Of a stretch of DNA of 64,000 nucleotides, positions 43,388 to 55,682 are shown piece by piece. The stretch's first letter is position 1, and the number at the start of each line of letters is the position of its first letter. Under the pieces are notes generated by a model. That model had not been told where the DNA came from. It ran no database searches and worked only from the letters and a program-made list of their open reading frames with translations. This DNA is from Cadophora sp. MPI-SDFR-AT-0126. Its lineage: Eukaryota; Ascomycota; Leotiomycetes; Helotiales; Ploettnerulaceae. The stretch lies in assembly GCA_020747065.1 (NCBI GenBank), contig JAGMVK010000007.1, positions 868,001 through 932,000 on the forward strand. The letters are read 5' to 3'. Both the position numbers and the translations under genes were made by a program.

Positions 43388-45364
43388 ATGTTCACTGCCA
43401 AGGGCCTCTTCTCAGAGGTTCTTTGTCCACATCAGGAAACGTGCAACCTACCGAGATGCATCTTCAGGCACATTGCTCCAAAGCTGAAACTTTCAGAGCC
43501 AGCAGTCACAACTCAGAATCAGGTTGACTTGAAAGATGGCCGTGGCGGGGAACGCAAACGACGAAAACTCAATGATGAGAATGATCGGCCATCATCTGAG
43601 AGAAGTGCTGCCGAGGACAAAGAGAGGTCGAACGTCGTTGAGAAGCCAATCAAGAAGAGCTTTGCAGCAACCCGAGAAATTTCGCCACCTCCTTTGAAAG
43701 GGAAATCTAAGAATGGAGCTCCATTTACATCGCCTCAAACCTTGAAAACTCCGGCAAAGACTTCTGCTAAAGCACCACCCAAAAAAGAAAGCTTAAATCC
43801 ACGTGTCCTAAAACACCCATCACCTGCATCTCACGACATGCGATTCAAGCTCTTAAAAGCTGTTCATACAGAATTTGTCCGTCTGAACTCCGAATTGGCC
43901 AAAGATACAAGCGATGATGAACAGAAACTGGTTCTCTCTGACCAAGCACTCATCACACGAGCTTTAGATCTTGAAGAGAATGCAGCAGCTACTCAAACCA
44001 TCTATTCCAACCTTGTCAAGAATAAGATATTGACCTACAAACGCATGAGCGTCAAACAATGGGTCGATGAAAGAAAGACAGAAGTCGCTCAAGAAGAAGC
44101 AAAAGAAGCAGCCACCACACCATCAATCAAACCCACAGCAACCCCAGTAGTACTCGACACCGGTCTCAACATCGACGAAGAACTCACTCTCCTCCACCAC
44201 CTCTACACCCCCATCTCAGGGCTCGCCAAACACGGTTACGTCTCCACCATCCCCACAGATGCCGAGATCCAAACCGCCAAACAAGGCATCGAAGCTGCAA
44301 AAGGCTGGGAAGTCTGCGATCGCTGCAAAACCCGCTTTGAGGTCTTCCCGGGCCGCAGAGAAGAAGACGGCGCTCTAACCTCAGGCGGGAAATGCACCTA
44401 CCATTTCGGCAAGCCGTACTGGCCAGACAAAAACCCAGCTGAGCCCAAAGCCAAGCGCGAGAGGAAGTACAGATGTTGTGGAGAATCGATGGGTGATTCG
44501 TCCGGGTGTACTCATTCCGAGAATCACGTTTTCAAGATCTCAGAGGTGAAGCGACTAGCTGCTATTCTGAACTTTGAGAAGACGCCGGAGAATCTAGAAA
44601 GTGTTTCTGATAGACCGGTTTGTATAGATGGCGAGATGGGATATACAGTCTACGGACTCGAACTCATCCGTCTGACTGCTACATCCTGGCCAACAGGTGC
44701 TCCTCTATTCGACGTCCTTGTGCGCCCTATGGGACCGATACTTGATCTCAACTCCCGCTACTCAGGCGTATGGTCACAAGATATGGCTACAGCTCTACCC
44801 TGGTCATCTTCAGCACCAGACGAAACCACAACTGAGAATGCTAAACCCAAACTCCGCATCGTCTCCTCCCCGGCCGCAGCCCGCTCCCTCCTCTTCTCGC
44901 ACCTCTCCCCCAGCACGCCCCTCATCGGCCATGGCCTCGAAAACGACCTCAACGCCATCCGTATGATCCACCCCGTCATAATCGACACCGCACTCCTCTA
45001 CCCGCACAAAGCCGGTCTGCCCTACCGCAACGGCCTGAAAGCTCTGATGTCCACGCACTTGAACAGGCATATTCAGGTAGTGGTTGACGGGAAGATGGAG
45101 GGACATGATAGTAAGGAAGATGCGAATGCGGCGGGGGATTTGGTCAGGTTGGCGTTGAAGAATGAGTGGCTGAGGATGAAGAGGGAGGGGTGGAGGGTTG
45201 TGGAGGGGGAGTTTAGACCGCCGACGCCGAGGGAGGGACCGAAGGGCGGAGGGCTGAGTGTGGAGATGCTGGAGAGGGAGGAGCCGATTAAGATTTTGAG
45301 TCTTGAGCGGGCGGGAAGGAAGAGGGATAGGAGTGAGATGGAGGATGGGGAGCTGGATGATTAG
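43388..45364 (+). CDS. REX3: RNA exonuclease 3
   Basis: One exon, 658 residues. The N-terminus has a C-x5-C-x4-C-x3-H finger (CPHQETCNLPRCIFRH), the middle a second metal-binding cluster (CDRCKTRF plus YRCCGES and CTHSENH), both normal for Rex3/Rexo1-type proteins. The DEDDh exonuclease core follows: VCIDGEMGYTVYGLELIR (Asp and Glu), LIGHGLENDLNAIRMIH (Asp), and the last His/Asp in HDSKEDANAAGDL. Yeast Rex3 trims the 3' end of MRP RNA and other small RNAs in the nucleus with Rex1 and Rex2. The Lys/Glu/Pro-rich linker of about 200 residues is longer than in yeast (404 residues). Coding-strand base use shifts from C-rich to G-rich near 45080. Confidence 0.92.
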   Translation: MFTAKGLFSEVLCPHQETCNLPRCIFRHIAPKLKLSEPAVTTQNQVDLKDGRGGERKRRKLNDENDRPSSERSAAEDKERSNVVEKPIKKSFAATREISPPPLKGKSKNGAPFTSPQTLKTPAKTSAKAPPKKESLNPRVLKHPSPASHDMRFKLLKAVHTEFVRLNSELAKDTSDDEQKLVLSDQALITRALDLEENAAATQTIYSNLVKNKILTYKRMSVKQWVDERKTEVAQEEAKEAATTPSIKPTATPVVLDTGLNIDEELTLLHHLYTPISGLAKHGYVSTIPTDAEIQTAKQGIEAAKGWEVCDRCKTRFEVFPGRREEDGALTSGGKCTYHFGKPYWPDKNPAEPKAKRERKYRCCGESMGDSSGCTHSENHVFKISEVKRLAAILNFEKTPENLESVSDRPVCIDGEMGYTVYGLELIRLTATSWPTGAPLFDVLVRPMGPILDLNSRYSGVWSQDMATALPWSSSAPDETTTENAKPKLRIVSSPAAARSLLFSHLSPSTPLIGHGLENDLNAIRMIHPVIIDTALLYPHKAGLPYRNGLKALMSTHLNRHIQVVVDGKMEGHDSKEDANAAGDLVRLALKNEWLRMKREGWRVVEGEFRPPTPREGPKGGGLSVEMLEREEPIKILSLERAGRKRDRSEMEDGELDD

Positions 45365-45744
45365 GGGTTGGCTATACTCGTCGTACGAAAGGAGCAGACT
45401 TCCACTGGGAGGAGAGGTGCTCTTCGACTGCTCTTTGACGGCATGAGAGGTTCTTTGAGAATAATTTCACATATGATAGTCAAGTCATGAAGGGAATTGT
45501 ACCTATTATGGCCAGACAGGTGTCATTGGCTGGATTCCAGCTGCATAGGCTACGGATATAAACACTGCATGGCCTGTATCAAGAAGACGAGGTCTGCAAT
45601 CGAAGACGTTTTATTTCCACGGGCAGTGTTGCCTAGGCTCATGAAATACTGATTTATACCCATTACTCCTCAGATGCCTATTCTCCAGTCAACGCCCCGA
45701 GCCCATAAATTATTCCACATCATAGCATTCTTTCATCTCATTCC
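45365..45744. other. Convergent spacer
   Basis: 3' flanks of REX3 and RFC5. Nothing else seen. Confidence 0.6.
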
Positions 45745-46918
45745 CTAGTTGAAATCCATCTCCATAGTATACTCCTCCAAAATCCTCATAAACTTCGCCA
45801 CAAACGCCTCCAAATGAAATATAACCTTCGTACCCATCCGAATCCGATGTTCATAAAACGCACTCCACTTGATCACGTCCGCCTTCAATCCATCATCTAC
45901 CTGTGTCACCAGCTTGAACGTCAGGGTCTTCAATATCGTCGTGGGAGGGATGCAATGTGTTAGGAGATCGTAGAGTTTGGCGCGGACTTGGAGGATACGA
46001 GCTGGAGAATGTTCTTGTAGGATTTCGGAGGCTACTTGGGAGATGAGGGCTTCCCAGTCGGGGGGTGGGATGGGTGTCGTGTCGGTTACTTTTTCGCTGG
46101 GAAAAGTTAGCTGAGTTCTCGAAATGTGTATCTAGATGGAACAGGGAAAGGGAATATCTCACTTCTGCGCATGCACCGCCTCATACATCAAAAGCGCCCT
46201 CCTCAAATTCCTCCCACTCTCCCTCGCGATCCTCTCATTCAACCCTTTACTCGCCGCCCACCCCTCCCTCTTCCCACTCCTCTCCAGCACATCACAGATC
46301 TCCCGCTCCGTCGGCGCCGCAACCCTAACCAGCAACGTCCGACTCCTGATCGGCGCAATGATATTCGCCGTGCTGTTCGCCAACAATATCAGTCTCAGAT
46401 TGGGACTGTATTTCTCCATCGTCCGCCTCAACGCCGCTTGCGCATCGCGCGTCAGATGGTCTGCTTCGTTGATAACGACGACTTTGAAGCGCTGCTTGGC
46501 TGATGTGTCGACTTGCTGCGTTTGAGCCACTTCTTTCAGAAGGTCTTGTACCACGACGCGATCGTAGTTGCCGACGTCTGAAGGTGTGATTTCGAGGTGG
46601 TAGACAGAGGATACGATGTTGAATTCGAGTTTGCGATTGGAGGTTGTTTGGAAGACTCGCGAGTCGATTTTGATCTTTTCCACGCCAGGGCCGTAGAGTT
46701 CTTTTAGTGTGGCTACGATTCGCGTCTTCTTTCCTGCGCCGGAAGGGCCGTAGACAAGGAGGTGAGGGAAATCGCCGCTTTGGGCCTGGAGACGGTTAGA
46801 TTGATGGAGGGGAGGGGAGGAGGGACAGTACAAGTGAACGGAGACGATCAGAGAGTTCTGGGTGGTATGTTAATTGATCGAGGGATCGGGGACGGTGTTT
46901 GTCAACGAGGAGAGCCAT
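45745..46918 (-). CDS. RFC5: Replication factor C subunit 5 (clamp loader)
   Basis: Model: complement(join(45745..46096, 46163..46785, 46832..46918)), 353 residues, almost equal to yeast Rfc5 (354). Exon 1 is MALLVDKHRPRSLDQLTYHP; the first intron (47 bp) leads into FPHLLVYGPSGAGKKTR, the Walker A of Rfc5 with its usual GKK; Walker B is KVVVINEADHL with the Rfc5-type NEAD; SRC-like motif is RSRTLLVRV, in place of SRC. The C-terminal collar domain has ILQVRAKLYDLLTHCIP and ends at MDFN. RFC loads PCNA at primer ends in nuclear DNA replication and repair, and Rfc5 also serves the Rad24, Ctf18 and Elg1 loaders. The second intron is 66 bp. Confidence 0.97.
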
Positions 46919-47806
46919 TTTCGGTGCCCGTGGTGTGGATTGGATATGGAGTAGTGATGGTGTTCAAGTTGGAATTTGCAGCTTGGAGGAGACGCGACGC
47001 GATCGCGTAAAGAGCTGTACACGTGACTATATTCAATCCTCGCAATTGCTTCCTTGCTTGCATCTCTCCTCCTTCAAGTGGAAAAGTCAATGCTCTATTC
47101 ATCTATTCCTATCATAGATGCTACCAATTTGGCTTGCATCTTAGTTTGGAGCGCGAATCTTGATGAATGCTTTTAGTATCCCTACCTTGCCTGCTGTTAC
47201 TGAACCTTTTAGCATTATCTTCCTAAGTAATACATTATTAATGACAACGATCAGTACCTACTTAATCATCACCATAGATGTAGGTACAAGGTCACACCAG
47301 ATTCTTTGTAGCATTGGTCCAGAAACTTGCAAAAAACAGGCAATTGATTGTAAGCGAGACATTATTGACATCCTCGTCCCTGCCCATCGCATTGTCCTTT
47401 ATCCACCCACTCTGTCTCTCAAATCTTCCGACTAGACTGTTTGGATATCTGCGTCACATTAGTATCAGATAACAGTCACAGATGAGCCGTAATTATGTGA
47501 GGAAAGCTCAAATAGAAGCTCTCAAGACATCTGGTCCAGCACGTGTGCCAGGAATAGGGTAGGTCAATGTCAAAGTGGTAGCTTGACGCATGCTCGCTAG
47601 TATTCATCCACTTCTAATGAGATAAGCGAGCTGTCCTATCTTCAGGAAGATCAAAGTTTGCGATTCTTAAGGACTGTTTCGCTCCCCATCTGTCGTTTGC
47701 AGAAATCTGAGGTAGGTGAACTGCACGCAGAATGAAATATCAAGCTCATGTCGTACGTTCTTACCGTACCTCAAACTGATACTCATCCATCTCTATTTTC
47801 TAGCAA
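46919..47806. other. Spacer, nothing clear
   Basis: RFC5 promoter at left. AT-rich middle. Small frames near 47160-47435 not supported. Confidence 0.45.
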
Positions 47807-49333
47807 TTAGTGATCCCAGGAAATAACACCAAGTCTATATCGCTGTACAGGTGCCCAATCTGGATTAATGAAGATTTCTCCTCTGCCGACCTCTCTCCAC
47901 CAGATGCTTTGATCATACGAGACCCTCTGAGGCATCCAAAACATCCCCGACTTCAAACCAAGATTCAGGTAATGTCTCAGTGCGAAGTCCCAGAGTTCAA
48001 GCATTGCAGGCGGTCCTGGGTTCTCTCTATTGTCGTTAAATCGATTCCTCTTTATCTTATCCAGTGTCCCAGTGATGTTAGACCAAACATCGAACTGATA
48101 TGGTATCGCCTCTCCACGTGAGCCCTCTAGTATTAGATCATAGTCTGTATGCAAATATCCTGTCCTTAGATCCTCGAATGATGCAGGTATGGTAACTTTC
48201 TCAAGCTGGAAAATGCCGAATCGCACGATAGAGACAGTCCTGTTTCCTTGCTTGTTCACATAGTCAGGTTTACCATGCTTCGCCCAAGTGAAATTTGAAA
48301 ACTTCGAGTGGAAATGATCGTACGCCACCAAGAGAAGCATTAGTTCTCTGACTGCGCCAACGTCTGCCGGATTCTCCGCCCAGTCCTGTTCAATATCTCC
48401 GGATTCCTTGGGCTTATTCTGTTGTCTCTTCCTTCCATCGTTGACAATCCAGGATGCGAAGGGACCGAAAATGGTCTCGTACTCTCGGTTTCTCCACACT
48501 CCAATTTCACTCCAGTCCGTGACGTCGTAATTGTAGACAGGGAATTGTCGAATGTAGGCGACGTCATCCGGTCTAGGAGGTACAATCTCGGAAGGATCTA
48601 TCTGTTCCGTTATCTCCCACTACTTGAAGTGATAATCATCAATGCCCATACGGCCGAAGAATGCCTCCTTTCCCCCTTCCTCCCTGGCCTGGAAGAGAGG
48701 TTCCAGGTAAGCTCTAGCGAGTACCGCACCAGCAAGCAACAATCGATACATGGCCCGGTAGAAACAGTCTCGAAAAGAATCGATGGTTGCGTTCTTCGTT
48801 CCAGGGATATCTTCTTTCAAACACTCTGGGAATCGTCGGCGTACTGCGGGGTAATGGCCGTACTTCAAGTGGAGAAACAAATTGTCCTCGCATTCCCCGC
48901 GATGGGATTCCTTGGAATTGAAATACATCCATTCGATGCACCGGACAAGGTGCTGCATGCTGAAAACTTCCTTGAGTTCGGCAAGATCGGGAAGCTTGGT
49001 CTTTCCGCTTAATGCGTTCAGTTCTACCCGCGGCGGGATTGTCCCTGCTTGGTAGGCTTTGGAAGCGATAGCTGTTGCTCGCACCTGTATTGAATCTGTC
49101 AGCCTGGAGATTCCAGTCTTTTCTGAAGGGATATTTACAGCCACCAGTACATCCTCAAATGAGCGTATCTCAATTTCAGCCACGCTCCGGATGATTATCC
49201 CTGTGTTCTTCGCCCATACCGCATGGGTGTGTTTACACACTGAAGCAAGTGCGATAACTTGGGCGAAGTCATCGCAGGAAGCGAAAATACGAGTGAGGAG
49301 CTCGGCTGGTATCGAGAGCATCGAGGCTTTCAT
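47807..49333 (-). pseudogene. F-box-type protein interrupted by one in-frame TAG
   Basis: From ATG 49333 the protein starts MLSIPAELLTRIFASC after four residues and reads like an F-box (IPAELLTRIF, VIALASVCKHTHAVWAKN), followed by a typical filamentous-fungal F-box C-terminus. A TAG at 48620-48622 stops it after DDYHFK, but the same frame continues without shift through WEITEQIDPSEIVPPRPDD, VAYIRQFPVYNYDV, and about 230 more good residues to a stop at 47807. One base change (such as CAG to TAG) explains it; no splice removes the stop. A 54-bp stretch 49085-49138 has gtaaat, CTGAC and acag ends and is in frame, so it is probably an intron or a retained one. F-box proteins hand targets to SCF ubiquitin ligases; target unknown. 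Decayed gene, stop readthrough or base error are the options. Confidence 0.75.
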
Positions 49334-49646
49334 GTTTTGGGGGAGATGGCGAAGTCTTGAGATGCTAGATGGGAGACGAAAAGAGAAAACTTGGAAGCTG
49401 ACAGATTGAACTTCTCGTCGGCTAAAAACACAAAGATTAAAATTCAGGGGACGACCGAAGAAAGGAGCAGAGTTGAACGACATTATTTGCAAAGCAAAGA
49501 TACTGATATAAGTTGCATTTTGTAAAGAGAGCATATTAAATCCCTATTTGGTCTGTATCGCAGCAAGTCGACATGTGTTCGATTTTTGATGTGCTCAACC
49601 AGTACGTTTTCACAGCGATTGATTTCTTGATGATGGCTCAACATGC
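49334..49646. other. Spacer upstream of the F-box gene
   Basis: The F-box frame stays open to 49534 with in-frame Met, but that extension is not protein-like. Confidence 0.5.
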
Positions 49647-50836
49647 TTACTTCTTCTCCTTAACCCCATCTATGAAAACGTCCACTTTCTCGTTGTAGAA
49701 ACACAGCCGTCCAGCAACCAGTGCCGATTCTGAAGTTGGATACTTCAACAACCATTAGTGTCCAGTGTATTCAAGGCAGTCTCGAACTCTTCATGTAGCA
49801 TGTAGGAGGATACCACCATTGTATGTTCGGAGAATGCAAATCTAGTAGCAAGGCAGGCTTACCTTGTAATACCACACCGCATCTTCAATCTCCTTGCCGT
49901 TTACTTTCACATGATAGTAACTACCTCGATCAGCACCATTCCCTCGACCAAACGAGTGCAGAACTTACTTCGCCATCCCTTTATACGGACAATAGCTAAT
50001 CGTCTCACTCTCCTTCAATACACTCCAGTCAATCATCGTTGGATCCAAATAAAACCTCGGTCTCAACATCGTCTCAAACAGAAAGACATTTTGCAAGCTC
50101 TTCGCGACGACAACCCCATCGATTTCGATGCGGATCTCACGGGACGACGGGATCGTCTCTATGCGTTTGTAGGGGTCTTTTGGGTGTGGGCCGAGGAGTT
50201 TCTCATCTTCGACGAACCAGGCGTCTGGCCATGGGGTTAGTGACGATCTCTCTAGGTGATGGAATTCTACTGGAGAAGCGGAGGAAGGGGACGGACCGAG
50301 AGCAGAGACTTCGATGCGGACCAGATTACTGAGTTCTCCTTTGGAACTCTCGAAGACGATTACTCGATCTGTATTCTTAGTCCCGGCAGTGAGCTTGGCG
50401 ATGTAGAACCCTTTCTCTTGAACGACTTTCCCCACTTTGACCTCTTCCGAGAACTCTGTAACGGGGATGTAGAAGTATGGATCTGAGGGCATATTAGCTC
50501 CAAACTCTTTAAATGTAAGGATAAGTAAGGGAAGCCATAGGATTTGGATTGGAATCAGAGAGCTGGACATACAGTATGGATGCTCCCACACGTATTTCGC
50601 TTCTAGTGTATCAAAGATGTACTTCCCACCCAATAGACCGCGGACTCGACGGGGTGTGGCTTCGACCTTGTGAGGTCCTTCTGAGGTGAGTTTCTCGCCG
50701 AGTGAGATGAGGCTGTGTGTGTCATGTCAATATGCAGTTCAAAATCGATAGTCAAGCATCACATGTGAGATCATGACGTGTTTGACATCAAATCAAACTG
50801 GTGATAAGGAGCTTTTTGTGGTTCATACTCTGACAT
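49647..50836 (-). CDS. DUF427 domain protein (two domains)
   Basis: Model: complement(join(49647..49742, 49863..49920, 49969..50224, 50297..50482, 50573..50712, about 50778..50836)), about 264 residues. Exons 2-6 are well set: junctions give EHPYYPYFYIPVTEF, VSALDAWFVEDEKLLGPHP, YCPYKGMANYYHVKVNGKE and VWYYKYPTSESAL. The first exon (ATG 50836, MSEYEPQKAPYHQ) is certain in start but its donor is unclear (50777 or 50786). DUF427 is a small beta-rich fold; signatures here are RVRGLLGGKYIFDTLEAKYV, FLFETMLRPRFYLDP, SYCPYKG and AGRLCFYNEKVDVFIDG. Proteins of this family are cytosolic and of unknown chemistry, sometimes listed as nucleotidyltransferase-like. Six exons is the most introns of any gene in the window. 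Confidence 0.85.
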
Positions 50837-51552
50837 CTTGTGGTTTGATACAACGGTCATGACTCTTTAAAATTTGTAAGAACCGATTGCTTGTAGGAAT
50901 AGAGGTGACGGATGTATGGTTGGAGAGGAGTTGGACGGAAAATACCCATTGCGATTCGATTGCGGGGTCGCTTTATGTAACCATGCCGATACATGGCACA
51001 AATATCGAACTACGGTCAGTCCCAATGTTCACTCAACTCTTAGACCGGACACATTCTGAAACATAATCAGGAAATACCACTGGTCAACGAGTGGGCTCAT
51101 GGAGAGAGGGCTTGAGAAAAAAGCTCATTCATTAGCTGAGCCAAGCTATTACATCCGTCTATCTAGTATGGAGACCCTGAGCCAGCCGACTCTTTTGTGG
51201 TCCAGTCCGTGGCCCCCATACGCCATCTTGATGCAGTGGGAGAAAATGCGAATCGTGTCGCTGCTTGCTCTGATAGAGAAATGTGGCCATATCAACATAC
51301 AGTACTATCGGCCTTCATGAAAAGGCAAAATCCATGAACATTCAAATGAGGAGCTAATCAAACAATGTCTTCTCAAGGCTTGAGCTGAACCGCAGAAGCC
51401 CAGTAATGTTGTCGTCGCACATACCATAGCCGTCTAACCTGGTCGAGGCGATAGAGCCAAGTCACGGCGTTAGCTGCTCTCTGAGATGCATGGCATGATC
51501 GAACCATATCCGGGGGGAGTAGCTTAGAACCCTCCAGGGGCCTAGTACCAGC
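50837..51552. other. Spacer, nothing clear
   Basis: Promoter side of the DUF427 gene and 3' flank of the zinc-knuckle gene. Confidence 0.5.
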
Positions 51553-54500
51553 TCAATCTGCCATGCGGCGACGTTCTGCTTTGGTAGGTACCCCACGACC
51601 TCTTCTACCCATTCCACTTCCTGCCCGGCCACCGCGATCGGCATTTTCAAACTGGTTCGGACCTCCACCACCTGGTCCTGAAGGAGGATTAGGAGGGTTG
51701 CGGAAAGGGTAGTCTGGGCCAAAGTTTGGTCGTGAGGCTCTTGGTGGGTTCAAAGTACGGTGGTAGCTTGGTGGAGGTGCCTGTGGAGGTGCATTTGCTT
51801 GCTTGTTTTTGTTCTTTTTCTGTCTCTTCTTTGGTGCCTGTCGATTCTGCTGTAAGGGCTGAACCTGAATCATTCCGCTTTTAGGGTGAGAAGGCAAGAC
51901 TTTGGGACGAATGAAGGGTTCAGCATCACTTTCGTCATCAAAGGTGATCGGGTCGCTCGCATTGCCCCTCTTCGGCCCTTTCGCGGGTATGGAATAATCC
52001 TTTCCAGCAGATAGTGCACGTCTGTTGCTCGAGGGGTCGACATACATATTCAGATTGTGCTTCGACCACGTGAGACCACCAGAAAATACTGTGCCCCTAT
52101 GTAAACCGCATTCGGGTCCAAAATGGCCAGAGTAGCCACAAGTGTAGCATTCAACGGCAATGTCTTGGACGGTGAAGATCTCTTCTGGTCTTGGATCGAA
52201 ACTGCGCCAGATATAATGACAAGCCATTTCCAAATGATCTGTAGAGTGGCATATGTCACAAGACATCTCAGACTTGGGCAGCGATAGTTTCTCTTTGCAA
52301 GCTTCTGTCTTGTGGCCTCGTTCTCTGCATTTGTCACAACGTTTCTTCTGAGGGCACATGGCTTCCGAATGAACACCGATAGTCTGACACACAGTGCATT
52401 TCATCAAAGGGCATTCCAATGTATGGTGGCCTGTCTTCGAGCACGCAAGACAGCGTAAGATGTTCAAGTCCGACGACGGATAGTATCGCTGCTGAAGGTA
52501 GAGCTCTGCCTGACGGAGTTCCATGTCAAAAGGCTCATCATGCGCGGGAGCAATTGATGTTTGCGCGCCGTCCATTGTGATGTCGCCTTCATCGTGTGTT
52601 GCTTCTAGCATGCTTGTACCACTGACTGAGGGAGCTATCTTTGGTGATTGTAACAGATCTAGCCGACGACTTAATATCTGATCTGCCAGTGACTGCGCTT
52701 CCTCAACAGTGATGGCGCTTGAATCAGTGGCTGTTGAGCGACACTTTTTGAACACATCACTTTCGACACCAACATGCTTATAGTATGGAGTCAGGTAGTT
52801 CCCAAATGCTCCGACGAGGGTTTTTCGGCTGATCATGGACCAGTCCTTTGGAAAGCGACTGATGAAAAAGGGAGCAAATATATTGAATGAGAAATCCTGG
52901 ATTTGCAAAGGCTTGCCATCGAAATCGAGCACTTCATGGAGTTCCCATGTACCAGCGCTGGACTGATAAATAGGCACATTCGCTGGCTTTTGCGGGTAGA
53001 ACGTCTCGCCTCTGTTCATCTTGTCCCTGATTACAGCATCAGTTGCAGACAAAGGGTAATTTCTCCTAATCGCGGCTTCGGCTTCTTGGCTGGCTGTTGG
53101 AAACTGCGCTTGGATCCGCTGTCGTTTAGCTTCTTTTTTCGCAAGCTTCTTGGCCATCCGATCGGCGACAAGATGGGCGTTCAAAGCACGATTGTACTCA
53201 TCACGATCTTTCTCGTTGAGCCGGCGTACTGCCGCCTTGTTCAGTTTTTCGAAGGGGGTCGATACAGATAGCACATTCTGCTGGCTTCCGCCTTGGTTGG
53301 TATCCATTGCGATGGCTTTTGTTTCTTCTTGGAGCCCTTCATCATCAGAGGTGGTAGTATTTTGGTCGTTTGACTTGTCCTCATAACTTCGAGAACCGGT
53401 GGAGGCTTCGGATTCCTCGACGGTCGACACTGTTTGTTTTGCAGCTTTACGGGCTCGTTTTCGCTCCCGTTTCTCCTTCTTCTTAGCGAGTTGTGCGGCA
53501 GCGTCGTATTCTGCGCGGTCCTCAGGACTCAGGTTTAATCTCTCGGCTTTTTTGAGCTTCCGGAAAGGTAGGTGCTGATTCTGGCTAGTAGTAGTTGACT
53601 CCTGGCTGGCGATGTCTTCAACTCCGTTCGCAAGCTGTCTGAAACCTTCACCTAAAGACCAGGAAATATAAAGTCAGTTTATACTCACAAAACATAGTTT
53701 AGCTTGAAGACCAGAATGCCTGTCATGTAGCACTGTCTCGTTTGCACTCGAATAGACTGGGACAAGGATTTTGCAAGATCTACGTACTTGCAGAATTTGT
53801 GTCATGAGCGACAGGTGGCATTGCCACCTTGCTGGGTGCTGATTCTCTGAGTTGAGCAAAGATAGACTTCAAATGGACAGCCTTATCACCACAATCGAGG
53901 CCGACCTGTTCTTCTTTGTTGAGCTCACTAACTGGAGCAATGATAGGAGATTTCAGATCTGTAGAGAGTGCTGAAGAAGGAACAGAATCGTCCCCAACAG
54001 GATATGCCGGTGCGGCAGTATTCGAAAGTCCAATTACAGGAGTAGTACTTCTGAGGCCAAATGATGACCGGGCTTTACCCCCAAAAGAAGTCCGCAAGCC
54101 AGTTGAAATACCTCCATTCCATGAGGAAGAAGGCATAGCTACTGGCGTACTTCCCCTAGGCACGGGCGCGGAGGCTTGACCTTCTGAACCGTTGCCTACG
54201 AGATTGGACCGCGATTGTGACTCTGCGCCGGGCACCTGGCTTCTCTCTGACTCCTGCTGGAGAAGTCTGGAGACTGATGGCTCACTGGCAGGTGGTCGGT
54301 GGCCAGTATCAGCTTCAGCCGGTGCAAGTGTTGGAGCCTGCACAGGCGGCGAAGTGATACTGGCCTCCGGTCCTACTACGAGTGGAGGGTCCTGATGGTC
54401 CTTGACACGCTTTCGCAGTCTCTCACCATTCTCCTCGTCGCTATCTGCCTTTTCACCATAGCCCGTATCCTGAAGATCCCTCTTGCGGCCCGCCAGGGAG

Positions 54501-54649
54501 GTTCTCGAGTCCATATCTTCGTTGACAGGAGCCATAATTTGCTGCGGTTCTGCCAAATGTGCGTCGGTCGGGTCTTCTTCATGTGCGCCTTTGTCCTCCT
54601 GAGGGCTACCTATTCCTGCGAGCTCTGCAGATTCTTGTAGTGCGGCCAT
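51553..54649 (-). CDS. Zinc-knuckle protein, Air1/Air2-like (TRAMP complex)
   Basis: Model: complement(join(51553..53651, 53788..54649)), 986 residues. A 136-bp phase-1 intron (gtacgt donor, tctttag acceptor) joins the Ser/Pro-rich N-terminal exon to the long one. The N-terminal half is disordered, then Lys/Arg/Glu coiled segments, then five CCHC-type knuckles in a row: CLACSKTGHHTLEC, CTVCQTIGVHSEAMC, CDKCRERGHKTEAC, CDICHSTDHLEMAC and CYTCGYSGHFGPEC. Five knuckles with a Trp-containing linker (HYIWRSFDPRPE) before the last is the arrangement of yeast Air1/Air2, which guide the Trf4/5 poly(A) polymerase and Mtr4 in nuclear RNA surveillance. The C-terminus is basic and Pro/Gly/Arg-rich with RGG-type runs. 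Much larger than yeast Air2 (344 residues), as in other moulds. Confidence 0.85.
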
Positions 54650-55682
54650 TGTGCCTCATTGATCCATATGTGAGGGGAAAGTGGCGAAGGTGAGTCTATG
54701 AAATGTGCAATCGAGGTGTCCTAGAAGTTAGCCGTGAACAGCTTGTAGAACCTTCAATTGACAGCTTCAACCGATCAAATTGAGATCTTTCCTATGCTGT
54801 GCAGGATGTATGATACCGTAACCCAGTCCAGTCTGGCACATACACACAGCAGGTATGTTGAATTGAATTTGCTGTCAAGTTGAGGACGCAGAAAACAAGG
54901 ATTGCATAAGGTCAGTTGTGATTGTAATTGTATGTGCATTTCAGGGTGAAATAAATTACTCCTCGAGTCTTGTTTGCGCGTCGGCGTTGACTTTATTTTT
55001 TGCCCGACAGCTCGTCACCCAGAGGCGCTAACAACCCCTGCAACTGCACAACAGGCATGCCATGCCTGCACCTCGTCAAGTCAAGGTCTTGCAAGGCATG
55101 GCAAGGCCAGAAACTCCAAGGAACTGTGACATCCCAGCATCAATTCCTATCCCAATCATTCCCGTTGTCCCATTCGACTTCATCCCCTTCTACCCTTCAC
55201 TCCACTCCCCTTGCCTATCTTGCAGCTTCTAGACGTGCACACTACTTGAAGCTCTTCTGCAGATCACAGCACGGCAGGCCCATTCCTGTGCTCTCTTCCT
55301 CGTCGAAATCCTGCCTCAACCAGCACATGTCCAAAAGGTGAGCTCCCTCTCTCTTCCAGGGACACGAGCCTCACCCGCGAGCCACATATGTCGAGACACG
55401 CATACGTGCTTGTATCCTTTGCAGTGTTCTGCTTTGCTCTGGGAAGAAACTGACGATATTTCTACGTCTAGGACACGAATCTTCTTCTGCTCTATTCTGT
55501 CGTGGTGCTGACTACCGGAAATAACAAACACCTATCACCAAAGATCCGCTCCTTCGAGCAACCCAACCTTCACCATTCCTCCCTCGACTACCGCCAAAGT
55601 GTCTTCCCCGATACTCCTCCCTCGCACCGTCTCCTACGACGCGACCTCGAAGCCCCCACGTCCGAGTGGTCCGTACAAGACC
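54650..55682. other. Divergent spacer with long ORMDL leader
   Basis: No gene. A pyrimidine-rich stretch at 55140-55330 and gtgagc at 55340 suggest a leader intron. The ORMDL frame is open upstream to about 55560 without ATG. Confidence 0.5.
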
